64,000 nucleotides of DNA, taken from NCBI RefSeq assembly GCF_017377395.1, contig NZ_CP061800.1, positions 4,733,633-4,797,632 on the forward strand, written 5' to 3'. Every line of letters begins with the position of its first letter. Position 1 is the first letter of the stretch. The notes below the pieces were generated by a model. That model was given only the letters and a program-made list of their open reading frames with translations, was not told where the DNA came from and searched no databases. This document shows positions 34,554 to 43,518 of this stretch, one piece after another. The DNA is from Desulfonema magnum. GTDB lineage: Bacteria; Desulfobacterota; Desulfobacteria; Desulfobacterales; 4be13. A program made the position numbers and the translations under genes.

Positions 34554-37500
34554 TTGAGAACGTCATCCATCATAAAATTCCTTGAAAGTGTGGAGGTTTT
34601 TTCCTCTTTTAATCCCAACGAGCTGAAATATTTAGCCATACATGCCCAGAGCAGTCAGTATGATTTCGGGACAGCCATTTTGAAAGCCGGCGATCCCGGG
34701 CAGGGTCTGTGTCTTGTCAAATCAGGCAAGGTCAGGCTTTTCACTGAAAGCGAAGGCAAAGAAAAGAGCTTCGGTATTCGGGGGCCAGGAGATACTTTCA
34801 ACGAAATCTCGGCATTGAAAGAGACGCTGACAGAGTATTCTGTACGGTCTTCGGCTAAAACAGAAATTCTGTTCTTCTCTCGCGAAGTGATCATGGATTT
34901 GTTGAACAGAAACGAGACCGCCCGGCATTTTATGACACGATATGTTGCTTTAAAGGTCACAGGCGGTTTTGTAACTCATTTTTTTAACCTCCGGTCCAAG
35001 GTCAGCCGAACAGAAATTCAGTCCATTATTGAAGAACTGGGCGTCAGACGCGTACAGGCCGGGCAGGAAATTCTTAGCCAGGATTCAGCCGAGGACCGGA
35101 GTTTGTATATTGTCCGACACGGCGAGATAAATATCGTCAGGGAGGAAGAGGGAACAACATATCCTTTAAAAGTCCTGGGAAGCGGAGAAATCTTTGGCGA
35201 AAAAGCATGTCTCAAATATTCGGTTCAGCAGGCTTCCGCTATTGCCAAAACGGACGCAGTTCTCATGGTGGTCCCTCAAAAAACAGTTCATTTTATTATA
35301 AAAAACAATCCGGATATCCGTAATGTTCTGGAGGATCGCATTGCTTTTACGGAAAAAGAGATTGAACGTCACAGAAAACTTGCGGAAGGCAGAAAAAAAG
35401 GGTTTCTGTTTGATACCCGGTCCAAGTCCAAGTCAGGAGAACAAATTATAAAGCGGTTTCCCTTTGTGGAACAGGCCGAACAAACAGATTGCGGGGCCGC
35501 GTGCCTGGCCATGATCTGCAAGCATTACGATATTCCCATGACCCTCGGCAAACTGAGGGAAATGGCCAATGTGACCACCGACGGTGCCACCATGGACAGT
35601 CTTGCCCGCGTGGGCGAATCCCTCGGATTTGTCACCAAAGGGGTCAAATGCACATACAACACCCTGCTGGGATTTGATCTTCCGTTCATTGCCCACTGGG
35701 AAGGATACCATTATATTGTTGTCTATGGTGTCTCTAAAAACCATGTATGGGTCGCGGATCCGGCTGTGGGATTCAAAAAAATGTCCTTGTCGGCGTTTGA
35801 GAAAGGATGGACAGGAAACTGCCTGCTGTTCTCAGCCACGGACAAACTCGCGGAGATTGCAGTGGAACAGTCTCCCTGGCTCCGTTTTGCAGGCTATCTC
35901 AGACCCTTTAAAAAAGTTTTGCTGGACCTGTTTTTTGCAGCTCTCATTATTCAGATACTCGGACTCGCGCCGCCCCTGATTATCCAGAATATTCTGGACC
36001 GGGTGGTGGTCCATCAAAGTCCTGATCTTCTCAATGTCATGATTTTAGGGCTGGCGATCACAATGATATTCAGTCATCTTACAGGATTCCTCAGCGTTTA
36101 TCTCTCAAATTTTATGATCCGGAAGCTGGATTTCAACATGATATCTCACTTCTACAAATATGTGCTGTCACTCCCCATCAGTTTCTTTGCCAAACGCAAG
36201 ACCGGTGATATCATCGCCCGTTTCCATGAAAACAATACCATCCGCCGATTTATGACGGAGGGGAGTATCAGCACGGTTTTAAACACGCTGATGATTTTCA
36301 CATATTTCACGGTGATGTTCATTTATAATGTCAAACTCACCCTGATTCTGCTTGCGTTTGTGCCGCCAATTGTTCTGCTGACCCTGGCTGCGACGCCCAA
36401 ATACAAAGATTATGCCCGGCGCACCTTTTACGCGGGAGCGGATGCGGAATCCATGCTTGTGGAGACTTTGGGAAGTGCGGAAATTGTCAAAGGCATGGGG
36501 GTTGAACGGGCCATGCGCCTGAAATGGGAGAAGAAATATTCAAAAACCCTTGATCTTCGCTATCGTGCGGAAATGTTCACCGCCCTTGTAGGCATCTTCA
36601 GCGGCGTGTTCAAGGCAGGGACCCATCTGACGCTTTTGTGGGTCGGAACCCGGATGGTGCTTACGCAGGAACTCAGTATTGGTCAGCTGATGGCGTTCAA
36701 CGCGCTGATTGGCAGTGTCATGGCTCCGATTATGGGCATGGTGGGAATTTGGGACGAACTTCAGGAAGCCCTGGTTTCAATGGAGCGACTGGGAGATGTA
36801 TTGGAACTGGAACCTGAACAGAAACCGGAGAATATCTCCTCCAGGGTCATCCTCCCGGACCTGAAGGGTGACATACGCTTTGAAGATGTTTATTTTCGCT
36901 ACGGAGATAAGACGACCCCTTATATTCTGAAAAATATCAATCTGGAAATAAAGGCCGGTTCAACCGTGGCGGTTGTGGGACGCAGCGGGTCCGGGAAAAG
37001 TACATTTGCCAACCTGCTGATGGGCTTTTACAAACCTGCTGACGGCAAGATTCACGTGGATGACTACGACATTAATATGCTTGATATGGAATATTACCGC
37101 AGGCAGATCGGCTATGTCATGCAGACCAACTCGCTTTTTTCAGGGACGGTTTCTGAAAATATCGCCATTGGTGATCAGAATCCGGATCCCCGACGAATTA
37201 CAGAGGTCGCCAAACTGGCGGATGCCCACGGATTCATCAGTAATCTGCCTTTGGGATATGAGCAGATGGTGGGGGAGCGAGGCACGGGCCTTTCCGGGGG
37301 ACAGATTCAGCGTATCTGCATTGCCCGCGCGCTGTATCATAATCCCGGGCTTCTGATTTTTGATGAGGCCACTTCTGCCCTGGACAGTGAATCTGAAAAC
37401 CATATTCAGATGAGCATGCGCGAAATCCTCAGAAAGCGGACCGCGGTCATCATCGCACACCGCCTGAGTACCATCATGAATGCTGACAGGATACTGGTGT

Positions 37501-37607
37501 TGTATAAAGGAACCATTGTGGAGCAGGGAACACATCAGGAATTATTTGAAAAAGGCGGCATGTATTTTCAGCTTATTCAAAAGCAGATGGGAGGCATTGA
37601 AAACTAA
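34554..37607 (+). CDS. ABC exporter with two cyclic-nucleotide-binding-type domains and an active C39 peptidase
   Basis: A 1017-aa fusion. Two cNMP-binding-like domains lie at ~15-120 (DFGTAILKAGDPGQGLCLVKSGKVRLF) and ~160-270 (AGQEILSQDSAEDRSLYIVRHGEINIV). A C39 peptidase follows at ~305-430 with the full catalytic set: Gln and Cys313 in EQTDCGAACLAMI, His386 in GYHYIVVYG, Asp402 in WVADPAVG. The membrane domain spans ~445-740. The ATPase has Walker A GRSGSGKST (~809-817), signature LSGGQ, Walker B LLIFDEATSALD and switch AHRLS. C39 domains cut substrates behind a double-glycine leader during export. The start is TTG 34554 with AAGGAGA upstream. The regulatory domains suggest gating by a small ligand, but the second-domain phosphate-cassette arginine is not clear, so binding is inferred. 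Confidence 0.93.
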   Translation: MRTSSIIKFLESVEVFSSFNPNELKYLAIHAQSSQYDFGTAILKAGDPGQGLCLVKSGKVRLFTESEGKEKSFGIRGPGDTFNEISALKETLTEYSVRSSAKTEILFFSREVIMDLLNRNETARHFMTRYVALKVTGGFVTHFFNLRSKVSRTEIQSIIEELGVRRVQAGQEILSQDSAEDRSLYIVRHGEINIVREEEGTTYPLKVLGSGEIFGEKACLKYSVQQASAIAKTDAVLMVVPQKTVHFIIKNNPDIRNVLEDRIAFTEKEIERHRKLAEGRKKGFLFDTRSKSKSGEQIIKRFPFVEQAEQTDCGAACLAMICKHYDIPMTLGKLREMANVTTDGATMDSLARVGESLGFVTKGVKCTYNTLLGFDLPFIAHWEGYHYIVVYGVSKNHVWVADPAVGFKKMSLSAFEKGWTGNCLLFSATDKLAEIAVEQSPWLRFAGYLRPFKKVLLDLFFAALIIQILGLAPPLIIQNILDRVVVHQSPDLLNVMILGLAITMIFSHLTGFLSVYLSNFMIRKLDFNMISHFYKYVLSLPISFFAKRKTGDIIARFHENNTIRRFMTEGSISTVLNTLMIFTYFTVMFIYNVKLTLILLAFVPPIVLLTLAATPKYKDYARRTFYAGADAESMLVETLGSAEIVKGMGVERAMRLKWEKKYSKTLDLRYRAEMFTALVGIFSGVFKAGTHLTLLWVGTRMVLTQELSIGQLMAFNALIGSVMAPIMGMVGIWDELQEALVSMERLGDVLELEPEQKPENISSRVILPDLKGDIRFEDVYFRYGDKTTPYILKNINLEIKAGSTVAVVGRSGSGKSTFANLLMGFYKPADGKIHVDDYDINMLDMEYYRRQIGYVMQTNSLFSGTVSENIAIGDQNPDPRRITEVAKLADAHGFISNLPLGYEQMVGERGTGLSGGQIQRICIARALYHNPGLLIFDEATSALDSESENHIQMSMREILRKRTAVIIAHRLSTIMNADRILVLYKGTIVEQGTHQELFEKGGMYFQLIQKQMGGIEN

Positions 37608-37610
37608 AAA

Positions 37611-38873
37611 ATGAAATTTTATACTTCTCCTTCATTTTCCCGTACATTGGAGCGTCTTGAGATTGTCCGTTCAAGCCTGCGATGGACGCCTCAGCTCAAC
37701 CGTGCCGGTATTCAGAAAATTCTCCGTCAGACCAATGAATTACGGCAGGATATCCTGCTTCTCTCAGGAGAGGAAAGATACAAACAAAAGCTTTGTGAAA
37801 GGATATCTCAGCAGAACACCCCGACAGGGCAGCGTCGGCAGGCGCTTTCAGACCGCAGTTTTGTGTTCGAAGGGGTGTTCGGGGATAATCCCAAATTATT
37901 GGAAGTTCTGGAAACACTTGAAAAAGCGGCAGGAACCGATTTACCTGTCCTGGTGGAAGGCGAAAGCGGGACCGGAAAGGAATTGCTCGCCAAGGTCATC
38001 CACGCCAACAGCAACCGCTCTGAAAAACCCTTTATTTCCGTCAACTGCGGTGCCATTATTTCCACGTTGCTGGAATCCGAACTTTTTGGTCATGCCAAAG
38101 GCGCGTTTACCGGAGCGGACAAAGCGCGTAAGGGAAAATTCGAGGCTGCTGACAGCGGGACCATTTTTTTGGATGAAATCGGAGAACTTCCCCCGGAGAG
38201 TCAGGTGAAGCTTCTGCGGGTGCTGCAAAGCGGAGAGATTCAGCGGGTTGGCTCAGATGAGGTGATTTGTGTAGGTCCCCGGGTGGTCGCGGCCACCAAT
38301 CGTAATTTGTATGAGATGATGCTGGAGGGACGTTTTCGGGAAGACCTTTACTATCGTCTGAGCGTCATCAGCGTGACTCTGCCGCCCCTGCGTGAGCGGC
38401 GTGATGAAATACCGCTGCTCATAGACTATTTCTGTGCGGAGGCATCAAAGGAACTGAATCGCTCAAAGGTAAATCTGTCGCCGCGGCTTCGGCATTTTCT
38501 GATGAGCTATGCCTACCGGGGCAATATTCGGGAACTGCGTAACATCATTTATCGTATCTCCTGCCTGTCCGATGATGTGGCGGATCTGAAACATCTGCCG
38601 GAAACCATACGCCCGACCTCGGCAAGCACCGAGGAAACAAAAACAACAGTGTCTGAAACAAGTCTCACACTGGATGAAGTCAGGAAGGCGGCCAGCGACG
38701 CTGCTGAAAAGGCATTCCTGGAAGAACGGCTTATTGAGACAAAAGGGAATGTGACCGCGTTGTCCAAACGGCTGAATATGAATCGGTCGTATTTGCAGAC
38801 TTTGCTGAAAAAACAGGGGATGAGGGCTAAAGATTTTAAGATCAGAACGCATGAGAAAAAGAAACGTGCCTGA
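37611..38873 (+). CDS. Sigma-54-dependent transcriptional activator without receiver domain
   Basis: A 420-aa protein. Residues 1-85 are a helical N-terminal region of no recognised type. The AAA+ core follows: Walker A GESGTGKE (~117), GAFTGA (164-169, the sigma-54 contact loop, intact), Walker B IFLDEIGELP, then RVGSDEVICVGPRVVAATNRNL, GRFREDLYYRLSVISVTLPPLRERRDEIP and an R-finger region. The C-terminus has a Fis-like helix-turn-helix (TKGNVTALSKRLNMNRSYLQTLLKKQG). It begins 3 bp after the ABC exporter stop, on the same strand, so it is most likely the operon's own activator. Without a receiver it may be controlled by its N-terminal region or by another protein. I could not find a convincing -24/-12 promoter before the operon. 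Confidence 0.92.
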   Translation: MKFYTSPSFSRTLERLEIVRSSLRWTPQLNRAGIQKILRQTNELRQDILLLSGEERYKQKLCERISQQNTPTGQRRQALSDRSFVFEGVFGDNPKLLEVLETLEKAAGTDLPVLVEGESGTGKELLAKVIHANSNRSEKPFISVNCGAIISTLLESELFGHAKGAFTGADKARKGKFEAADSGTIFLDEIGELPPESQVKLLRVLQSGEIQRVGSDEVICVGPRVVAATNRNLYEMMLEGRFREDLYYRLSVISVTLPPLRERRDEIPLLIDYFCAEASKELNRSKVNLSPRLRHFLMSYAYRGNIRELRNIIYRISCLSDDVADLKHLPETIRPTSASTEETKTTVSETSLTLDEVRKAASDAAEKAFLEERLIETKGNVTALSKRLNMNRSYLQTLLKKQGMRAKDFKIRTHEKKKRA

Positions 38874-39240
38874 ACCACGGATTAAGATGGATTTCACGGA
38901 TTTCACGGATAAAAAAAATCTGTGTAATCCGTGTAATCCGTGGTTCAAACCTGCCTTCGCCCAGATGAATGCCGGACGGGGTTGCAAACCCCGTCCGGCA
39001 AACGATTTCACGGATTTCACGGATAAAAAAAATCTGTGTAATCCGTGTAATCCGTGGTTCAAACCTACCTTCGCCCAGATGAATGCCGGACGGGGTTTGC
39101 AACCTCGTCCGAAATGTTTGGTGCCGGTGATCAGAAAACCTCTCGGACGGAGTTGCAAACCCCGTCCCGCAAAAGGCAACCAAACCCCATCCCGCAAAAA
39201 CCCCGTCCCGCAAAAAGGGGTTGCAAACCCCATCCGGTAG
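38871..39240. repeat. 114-bp tandem duplication of CCACGGATT and GCCGGACGGGG hairpins
   Basis: From 38890 and again from 39004 (period 114) the same sequence runs GATTTCACGGATTTCACGG, AATCTGTGTAATCCGTG, TTCGCCCAGATGAATGCCGG and ACGGGGTT. Each copy therefore holds an AACCACGGATT-type hairpin and a GCCGGACGGGG-type half-hairpin. Degenerate CGTCCCGCAAAA units follow to 39240. The rest to 39537 is featureless. Confidence 0.85.
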
Positions 39241-39537
39241 CCTTCGCCTGATACATATGTCTGCAAACCGCGTTCTGCAAACATGACAACATTCTGTTTT
39301 TATTATTATTTAAAGACATATAGTCAGATTTGTTTTTCAAAAACCGGGCCGGAAGTCCGAAGAAGCTTTACTAAAAAACAATAGTATGGTATCTTTTTTT
39401 ATCATCTGACGCTACTGGCGGGCTGATCCGGGGCGTTACCCCTGGCTGTATCAACTCGCCCTTTCAGGTCTTTTACAAAATGTTTCCGATCTGCTGACTA
39501 TCAGCAGATCGAAAATGACTGAAAATTCAGGCCCCGT

Positions 39538-39622
39538 TCGTAGTTCCGCCTTCAGGCGGTCTCTGTGAAATCAGAGACTTATACTCATAAGACAGACCGC
39601 CTGAAGGCGGAACTACGAACTT
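39538..39622. repeat. GTAGTTCCGCCTTCAGGCGG hairpin repeat
   Basis: GTTCGTAGTTCCGCCTTCAG and GGCGGAACTACGAACTTTTT are long inverted arms around CTCTGTGAAATCAGAG. It is bordered by GATCTGCTGACTATCAGCAG (39488-39509) and AATCTGCTGACTATA (39627-39641). Related blocks lie at 11194 and 51065. Confidence 0.8.
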
Positions 39623-39673
39623 TTTCAATCTGCTGACTATAAGAAATTTATATAATAACAGGAGGTAAAAAAA

Positions 39674-40705
39674 ATGAAGCTTGGAATTACGGGACTTCCC
39701 GGATCAGGGAAATCAACAGTATTCGAAGCCCTCACCCAGAACATCTCTGATGCCGGACATAAAGGAGAGAGCCGTATCGGTACGCTGCGAGTGCCTGATG
39801 CCCGTATTGATGTTCTGAGCGATATGTATAAACCCAAAAAAACGATTTATGCCCAGGTGGAATATTTTCTTCCGGATATCCCGGGACGTCATGAAAATAA
39901 AGCGGACCGAAATATCCTGAATTTGATAAGGGACTGTGACGCGCTGATTCATGTGGTCCGAAATTTCGGCGGATATGGTTTTGAAGCGCCCACGCCTTAT
40001 AAGGATTTCCTCACGCTTGATCAGGAACTGGTTCTTGCTGATCTTGTTGTGGTGGAGAAACGTCTGGAACGAATGGAACTTGATAAGAAACGAGGCAAAT
40101 CTGTTGAGCAGGAAGAACTCTCTCTTCTGAACGAATGCCTTAAAAAACTCGAAAATGAAATTCCTTTAAGAAAATTTTCAGAACTTGCATTTGCACATCT
40201 TCTGAGAGGGTATGCTTTTTTATCAGCAAAGCCCATGCTGGTTTTGTTTAATAACGAGGATGATGATGATCATATGCCGGAACCCAAAGACGCGGATTTC
40301 ACAGAAAACAGCATGGTCATAAGGGGGAAGCTCGAACAGGAGCTTGCACAGATGACGGATGAAGAGGCTGAGGATTTTCTTACAGAGTTCAATATCACCG
40401 CATCGGCCACGGACAGGGTCATCAAACGCTCATATGAGTTGCTCGGACTGATCTCTTTCTTTACTGTGGGTGAGGATGAGGTGAGGGCATGGACCATAAA
40501 AAAAGAAACCCGGGCGCTTGACGCGGCCGAGGTCATTCATTCAGATATTAAAAAGGGCTTCATACGGGCAGAGGTCATCTCATACGATGATCTGATGGAC
40601 GCGGGGACTTATCAGGAAGCAAGAAAAAAAGGAACAGTACGACTTGAAGGGAAAACATATGAAGTACAGGACGGGGACATTATCAATTTTCGCTTTAATG
40701 TCTGA
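39674..40705 (+). CDS. YchF-related (DUF933/TGS) P-loop NTPase
   Basis: A 343-aa cytoplasmic protein. The P-loop is GLPGSGKST at the very N-terminus, where true YchF/OLA1 proteins have GLPNVGKST. The switch region is DIPGRHENK, followed by DCDALIHVVRNFGG (YchF-like) and, in place of the usual base-specificity motif, VLFNNEDDDD. A coiled-coil helical insert lies at ~125-185. The C-terminal ~85 residues are a TGS/DUF933 domain: ISFFTVGEDEVRAWTIKKETRALDAAEVIHSDIKKGFIRAEVIS and RLEGKTYEVQDGDIINFRFN. YchF hydrolyses ATP and binds ribosomes; this is a divergent paralogue, so its role is uncertain. The ATG follows AGGAGGT at ideal spacing. It stands alone on the plus strand between repeats. Confidence 0.85.
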   Translation: MKLGITGLPGSGKSTVFEALTQNISDAGHKGESRIGTLRVPDARIDVLSDMYKPKKTIYAQVEYFLPDIPGRHENKADRNILNLIRDCDALIHVVRNFGGYGFEAPTPYKDFLTLDQELVLADLVVVEKRLERMELDKKRGKSVEQEELSLLNECLKKLENEIPLRKFSELAFAHLLRGYAFLSAKPMLVLFNNEDDDDHMPEPKDADFTENSMVIRGKLEQELAQMTDEEAEDFLTEFNITASATDRVIKRSYELLGLISFFTVGEDEVRAWTIKKETRALDAAEVIHSDIKKGFIRAEVISYDDLMDAGTYQEARKKGTVRLEGKTYEVQDGDIINFRFNV

Positions 40706-40795
40706 AAAAAGAGACACACCTCCGACATATCGGTTCTCCGCCGACGGTTCTTTTCCCCTGATGCATAAGTTTTTTGTTCGTGCATAGGAAATTAT

Positions 40796-40921
40796 CTGAT
40801 TATAACGGATTTAGGGGAGGCCGACCAAGCCCTGTAAGTGCGGCATATTTGCAGCAGCAGCTACAAATATGTCGCCCCCCGCGGGGCTTTTAGCAGCCTC
40901 CCCTAAATCCGTTATAATCAG
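40796..40921. mobile_element. Small inverted-repeat element, family 1 copy B
   Basis: The ends are CTGATTATAACGGATTTAGG plus GGAGGC and the exact reverse complement. GAAATTAT flanks both sides (40788-40795 and 40922-40929), an 8-bp target duplication. The 126-bp body contains a palindrome of the GGCATATTTGTAGC type. The rest of the gap 40706-41024 shows nothing else. Confidence 0.9.
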
Positions 40922-41024
40922 GAAATTATAAAAGCAAGCTTCACTACAAGAATTTAATAAAATTCCTGCCTGATAATTATCAATAAATTCAGACAATCGA
41001 AAAAATTTGCTTATCAGATATCAG

Positions 41025-42965
41025 TTATTGCGCACGGTTTTCCAAACGTGCTTTCAGTTTTGGGAATTTGGCTATATCTGTATGGGGCAGAAAAAGGGCT
41101 GCCACATAATGATCCATATAAGACCGGGTTTCCGACAACTCGAAATTGGTCATTTTCCGAGTAACCTCTGTCACATCCGAGCGAATATGATTGCTTAACG
41201 CGCTCATTCTTGCGCCCATCAGAGAACTGTTTCCGATAAATGTGATCTTATCCGGGTCCATTTCAGGCAACAGCCCGATAGTCATGGATTTTTCCAGGTC
41301 AACATAGCTTCCGAACCCTCCGGCCAGGATAATCCGCTCGACCATGTCAATGTCCATGCCCACCTCATCTAATAAGGTCTGGCATCCGCTGTAGATGGCC
41401 CCCTTGGCCCGAATAAGATTCTCAATATCAACCTCTGTGATCACGATGTCCCTGTCAATCTGAGTGTCTTCCTGCCACACCACCACATATTCCCATATTC
41501 CGTCAGTCTGACGGATGCGGGACGTGTCCAGATCGCGATTGAATTTTCCCTGGCTGTCAAGGATTCCCATCTCAAACATTGTAGCAACCATGATGATCAG
41601 GCCGGACCCGCAGATTCCCTTAGCCCTGACATTTCCGATGGTAATGTTCATTGGTTCAAGCGTCAGCGGATTGATGGAAAAATCCTCAATCGCGCCTTTA
41701 GCCGCCCGCATACCAAACTGAATTCCGCCGCCTTCAAAAGCGGGTCCCGCGGAACATGCCGCACATGCCAGCCAGTCTTTGTTTCCGATCACGATCTCGG
41801 CGTTGGTGCCGATATCCATAAAAAGCGTGAGTTCTTCGTTACGATACATGCCTGATCCCATGACGCCTGCCACGATATCACCCCCCACATAACTGGAGAT
41901 TTGGGGATAAACAAGGGCAGCCGCGTGTTCTCCCACATCCAGCCCCAGACTGGCCGCATTGATCGGCGGATAAATGGTCGCTGCCGGCACATATGGAGAA
42001 CGCCGCATATATCGGGGATTGACTTTGAGAAGAAGCTGAGTCATGGTGGTATTTCCCGCCAGCGTGACAGAGGATATCTCGTCACGTTCAACACGGGCTT
42101 TTCTGATAATCTTTTTAATGATTTTGTTCATCGTGCCGACCACCACGTCATGCAGTTTTTCCAGACCCCCCGACTTTTCCGCATACACGATACGGGTGAT
42201 AACATCTTCCCCATAGCTGATCTGACCGTTAAAATCAGCGGCTTCGGCCAGGGACTCGCCTGTTTTCAGATCAATCAGCTGCCCATAGATGGTGGTCGTA
42301 CCGATATCTATGGCAATGGCATAGTTACGCTCTGTGGTATCTCCCGGCTCTATGCGGATAATGTGGGACTTCCGTCCCTTTTGGACAGGACGGACCAGGG
42401 TGGCTGTCACTCTGAAATTATCTTTTCTCATGATATCCGGAAGTTGTCGGATAACCGGCAGACTCACCACCAGCCGATGCTCATCGTGGTTCAGTTTCAG
42501 AAAGCTGACCAGTCTTGAGGTGTCCGGCAAATTATCTTGGACGCTCGGCTCCGGGAGTTCCAGGTATATCTTTTCCACTGGCGGTATGAAAAGTCCCTGC
42601 TCCTTCAGATCTTCAAAATTCGGTTGTACGATTTGTGCAGTTCGTCTCGCGGTGCGCTGCATATTCAGCACACTGGCATCCACTTCCGACTCCACCGGCA
42701 CACGCACGGTGACGTCACCCCGAATGATCGCCTTACAGGCCAGACGGTATCCTTTTTCAAGATCATCGTCATTCAGCTTTTCAGTAATGCCTTCGTCAAC
42801 ATTTCCTTCTTCGATGATGACGCGGCATTTTCCGCATACGCCCTCACCGCCACACGACGCGTTAATGTGAACGCCGGCTTCCATGGCTGCGCGAATCAGG
42901 GTCTGACCATCAGGAACTGTTATTTCCTGATTATGAGGAAGAAAAAGAATTTTATGTGTTTTCAT
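41025..42965 (-). CDS. RACo-type corrinoid-activation ferredoxin/ASKHA ATPase (DUF4445)
   Basis: A 646-aa protein. Residues ~1-95 are a 2Fe-2S ferredoxin with ligands C38, C44, C47 and C77 (ASCGGEGVCGKC ... RLACKA). A linker (~100-210) leads to an ASKHA-fold domain: AIAIDIGTTTIYGQLIDLKTGE (phosphate-binding start), VTLAGNTTMTQLLLKVNP, SSYVGGDIVAGVMGSGMY, LFMDIGTNAEIVIGN, CSAGPAFEGGGI, ILAGGFGSYVDL. This layout defines RACo and relatives, which reduce Co(II) corrinoid proteins in methyltransfer pathways with ATP. Here it could serve a methyltransferase or the acetyl-CoA pathway. No corrinoid protein or methyltransferase gene is adjacent. A cobalamin riboswitch lies 554 bp upstream reading the same way. 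ATG 42965 follows AGGGGAAATATC. Confidence 0.9.
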   Translation of the reverse strand: MKTHKILFLPHNQEITVPDGQTLIRAAMEAGVHINASCGGEGVCGKCRVIIEEGNVDEGITEKLNDDDLEKGYRLACKAIIRGDVTVRVPVESEVDASVLNMQRTARRTAQIVQPNFEDLKEQGLFIPPVEKIYLELPEPSVQDNLPDTSRLVSFLKLNHDEHRLVVSLPVIRQLPDIMRKDNFRVTATLVRPVQKGRKSHIIRIEPGDTTERNYAIAIDIGTTTIYGQLIDLKTGESLAEAADFNGQISYGEDVITRIVYAEKSGGLEKLHDVVVGTMNKIIKKIIRKARVERDEISSVTLAGNTTMTQLLLKVNPRYMRRSPYVPAATIYPPINAASLGLDVGEHAAALVYPQISSYVGGDIVAGVMGSGMYRNEELTLFMDIGTNAEIVIGNKDWLACAACSAGPAFEGGGIQFGMRAAKGAIEDFSINPLTLEPMNITIGNVRAKGICGSGLIIMVATMFEMGILDSQGKFNRDLDTSRIRQTDGIWEYVVVWQEDTQIDRDIVITEVDIENLIRAKGAIYSGCQTLLDEVGMDIDMVERIILAGGFGSYVDLEKSMTIGLLPEMDPDKITFIGNSSLMGARMSALSNHIRSDVTEVTRKMTNFELSETRSYMDHYVAALFLPHTDIAKFPKLKARLENRAQ

Positions 42966-43106
42966 GATATTTCCCCTTTGATCTGTTACTAATGGATAAA
43001 AAAGGTGTCAGGTGTCTCAGGTGTCAGGTGTTAAGACGATTTCCGACAAAAAATATACCCGACATGTTTATTTTTGAAAATCGCCTAAGAAGAACAAAAA
43101 ATACAG

Positions 43107-43148
43107 GAAAGTCAGATAAGATTTTGATTTTTCTTATCTGACTTTCCC
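43107..43148. terminator. Strong hairpin, possible terminator
   Basis: GGAAAGTCAGATAAGA faces TCTTATCTGACTTTCC across a T-rich 10-base loop. Such a 16-bp perfect stem between the riboswitch and the RACo start could stop or pause transcription. There is no long U run, so a repeat remnant is also possible. Confidence 0.5.
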
Positions 43149-43403
43149 GTAATTATGGCAAATTTTTATAATTTCCTATAGTAAAAACAAATCTGTAAGT
43201 TCCGAACACCTTATATCTAACACACTTAACACCCTGATACTAACACCTTAAAAAAAATCCGCTGCTTGTTTCCCGAAGCCCTGATTCCAAGTCTGGGTGA
43301 GGTATCAGAGAAAATTCCCCCGGCGGGAGACGCACCGGGAAAGTCGAATCTTTTCTCTGATACCATTCAGATAAATTCTCCGCCGGTATTCAGAGAACAA
43401 AAA

Positions 43404-43436
43404 AAGCCCTTCAAGCCTTAAAAAAGCCTGAAGGGC
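43404..43436 (-). terminator. Intrinsic terminator downstream of the cobalamin riboswitch
   Basis: On the minus strand AGCCCTTCAGGCTTTTT pairs with TAAGGCTTGAAGGGCT and is followed by TTTTTTTGTTC. It lies about 80 nt after the riboswitch aptamer, in the position of an expression-platform terminator or of an end to a short leader transcript. Confidence 0.75.
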
Positions 43437-43518
43437 TGCACCCAGTTTACTTGACCCTTTTTCTTCATTTAAGCGCAACAGTTCTGTTACCACGCAGAAA
43501 ATTGTTGTCAGTCTTTTC

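Noticed and set aside
29374..38873. Complete bacteriocin or lanthipeptide cluster
   Set aside because: No precursor peptide, modification enzyme or immunity gene could be read; only the export part is supported.
38463..39284. 273-aa minus-strand frame across the end of the sigma-54 activator
   Set aside because: Its repeated RFEPRITRITQIFFI-type segments come from the 114-bp tandem duplication; the rest is opposite a real gene.
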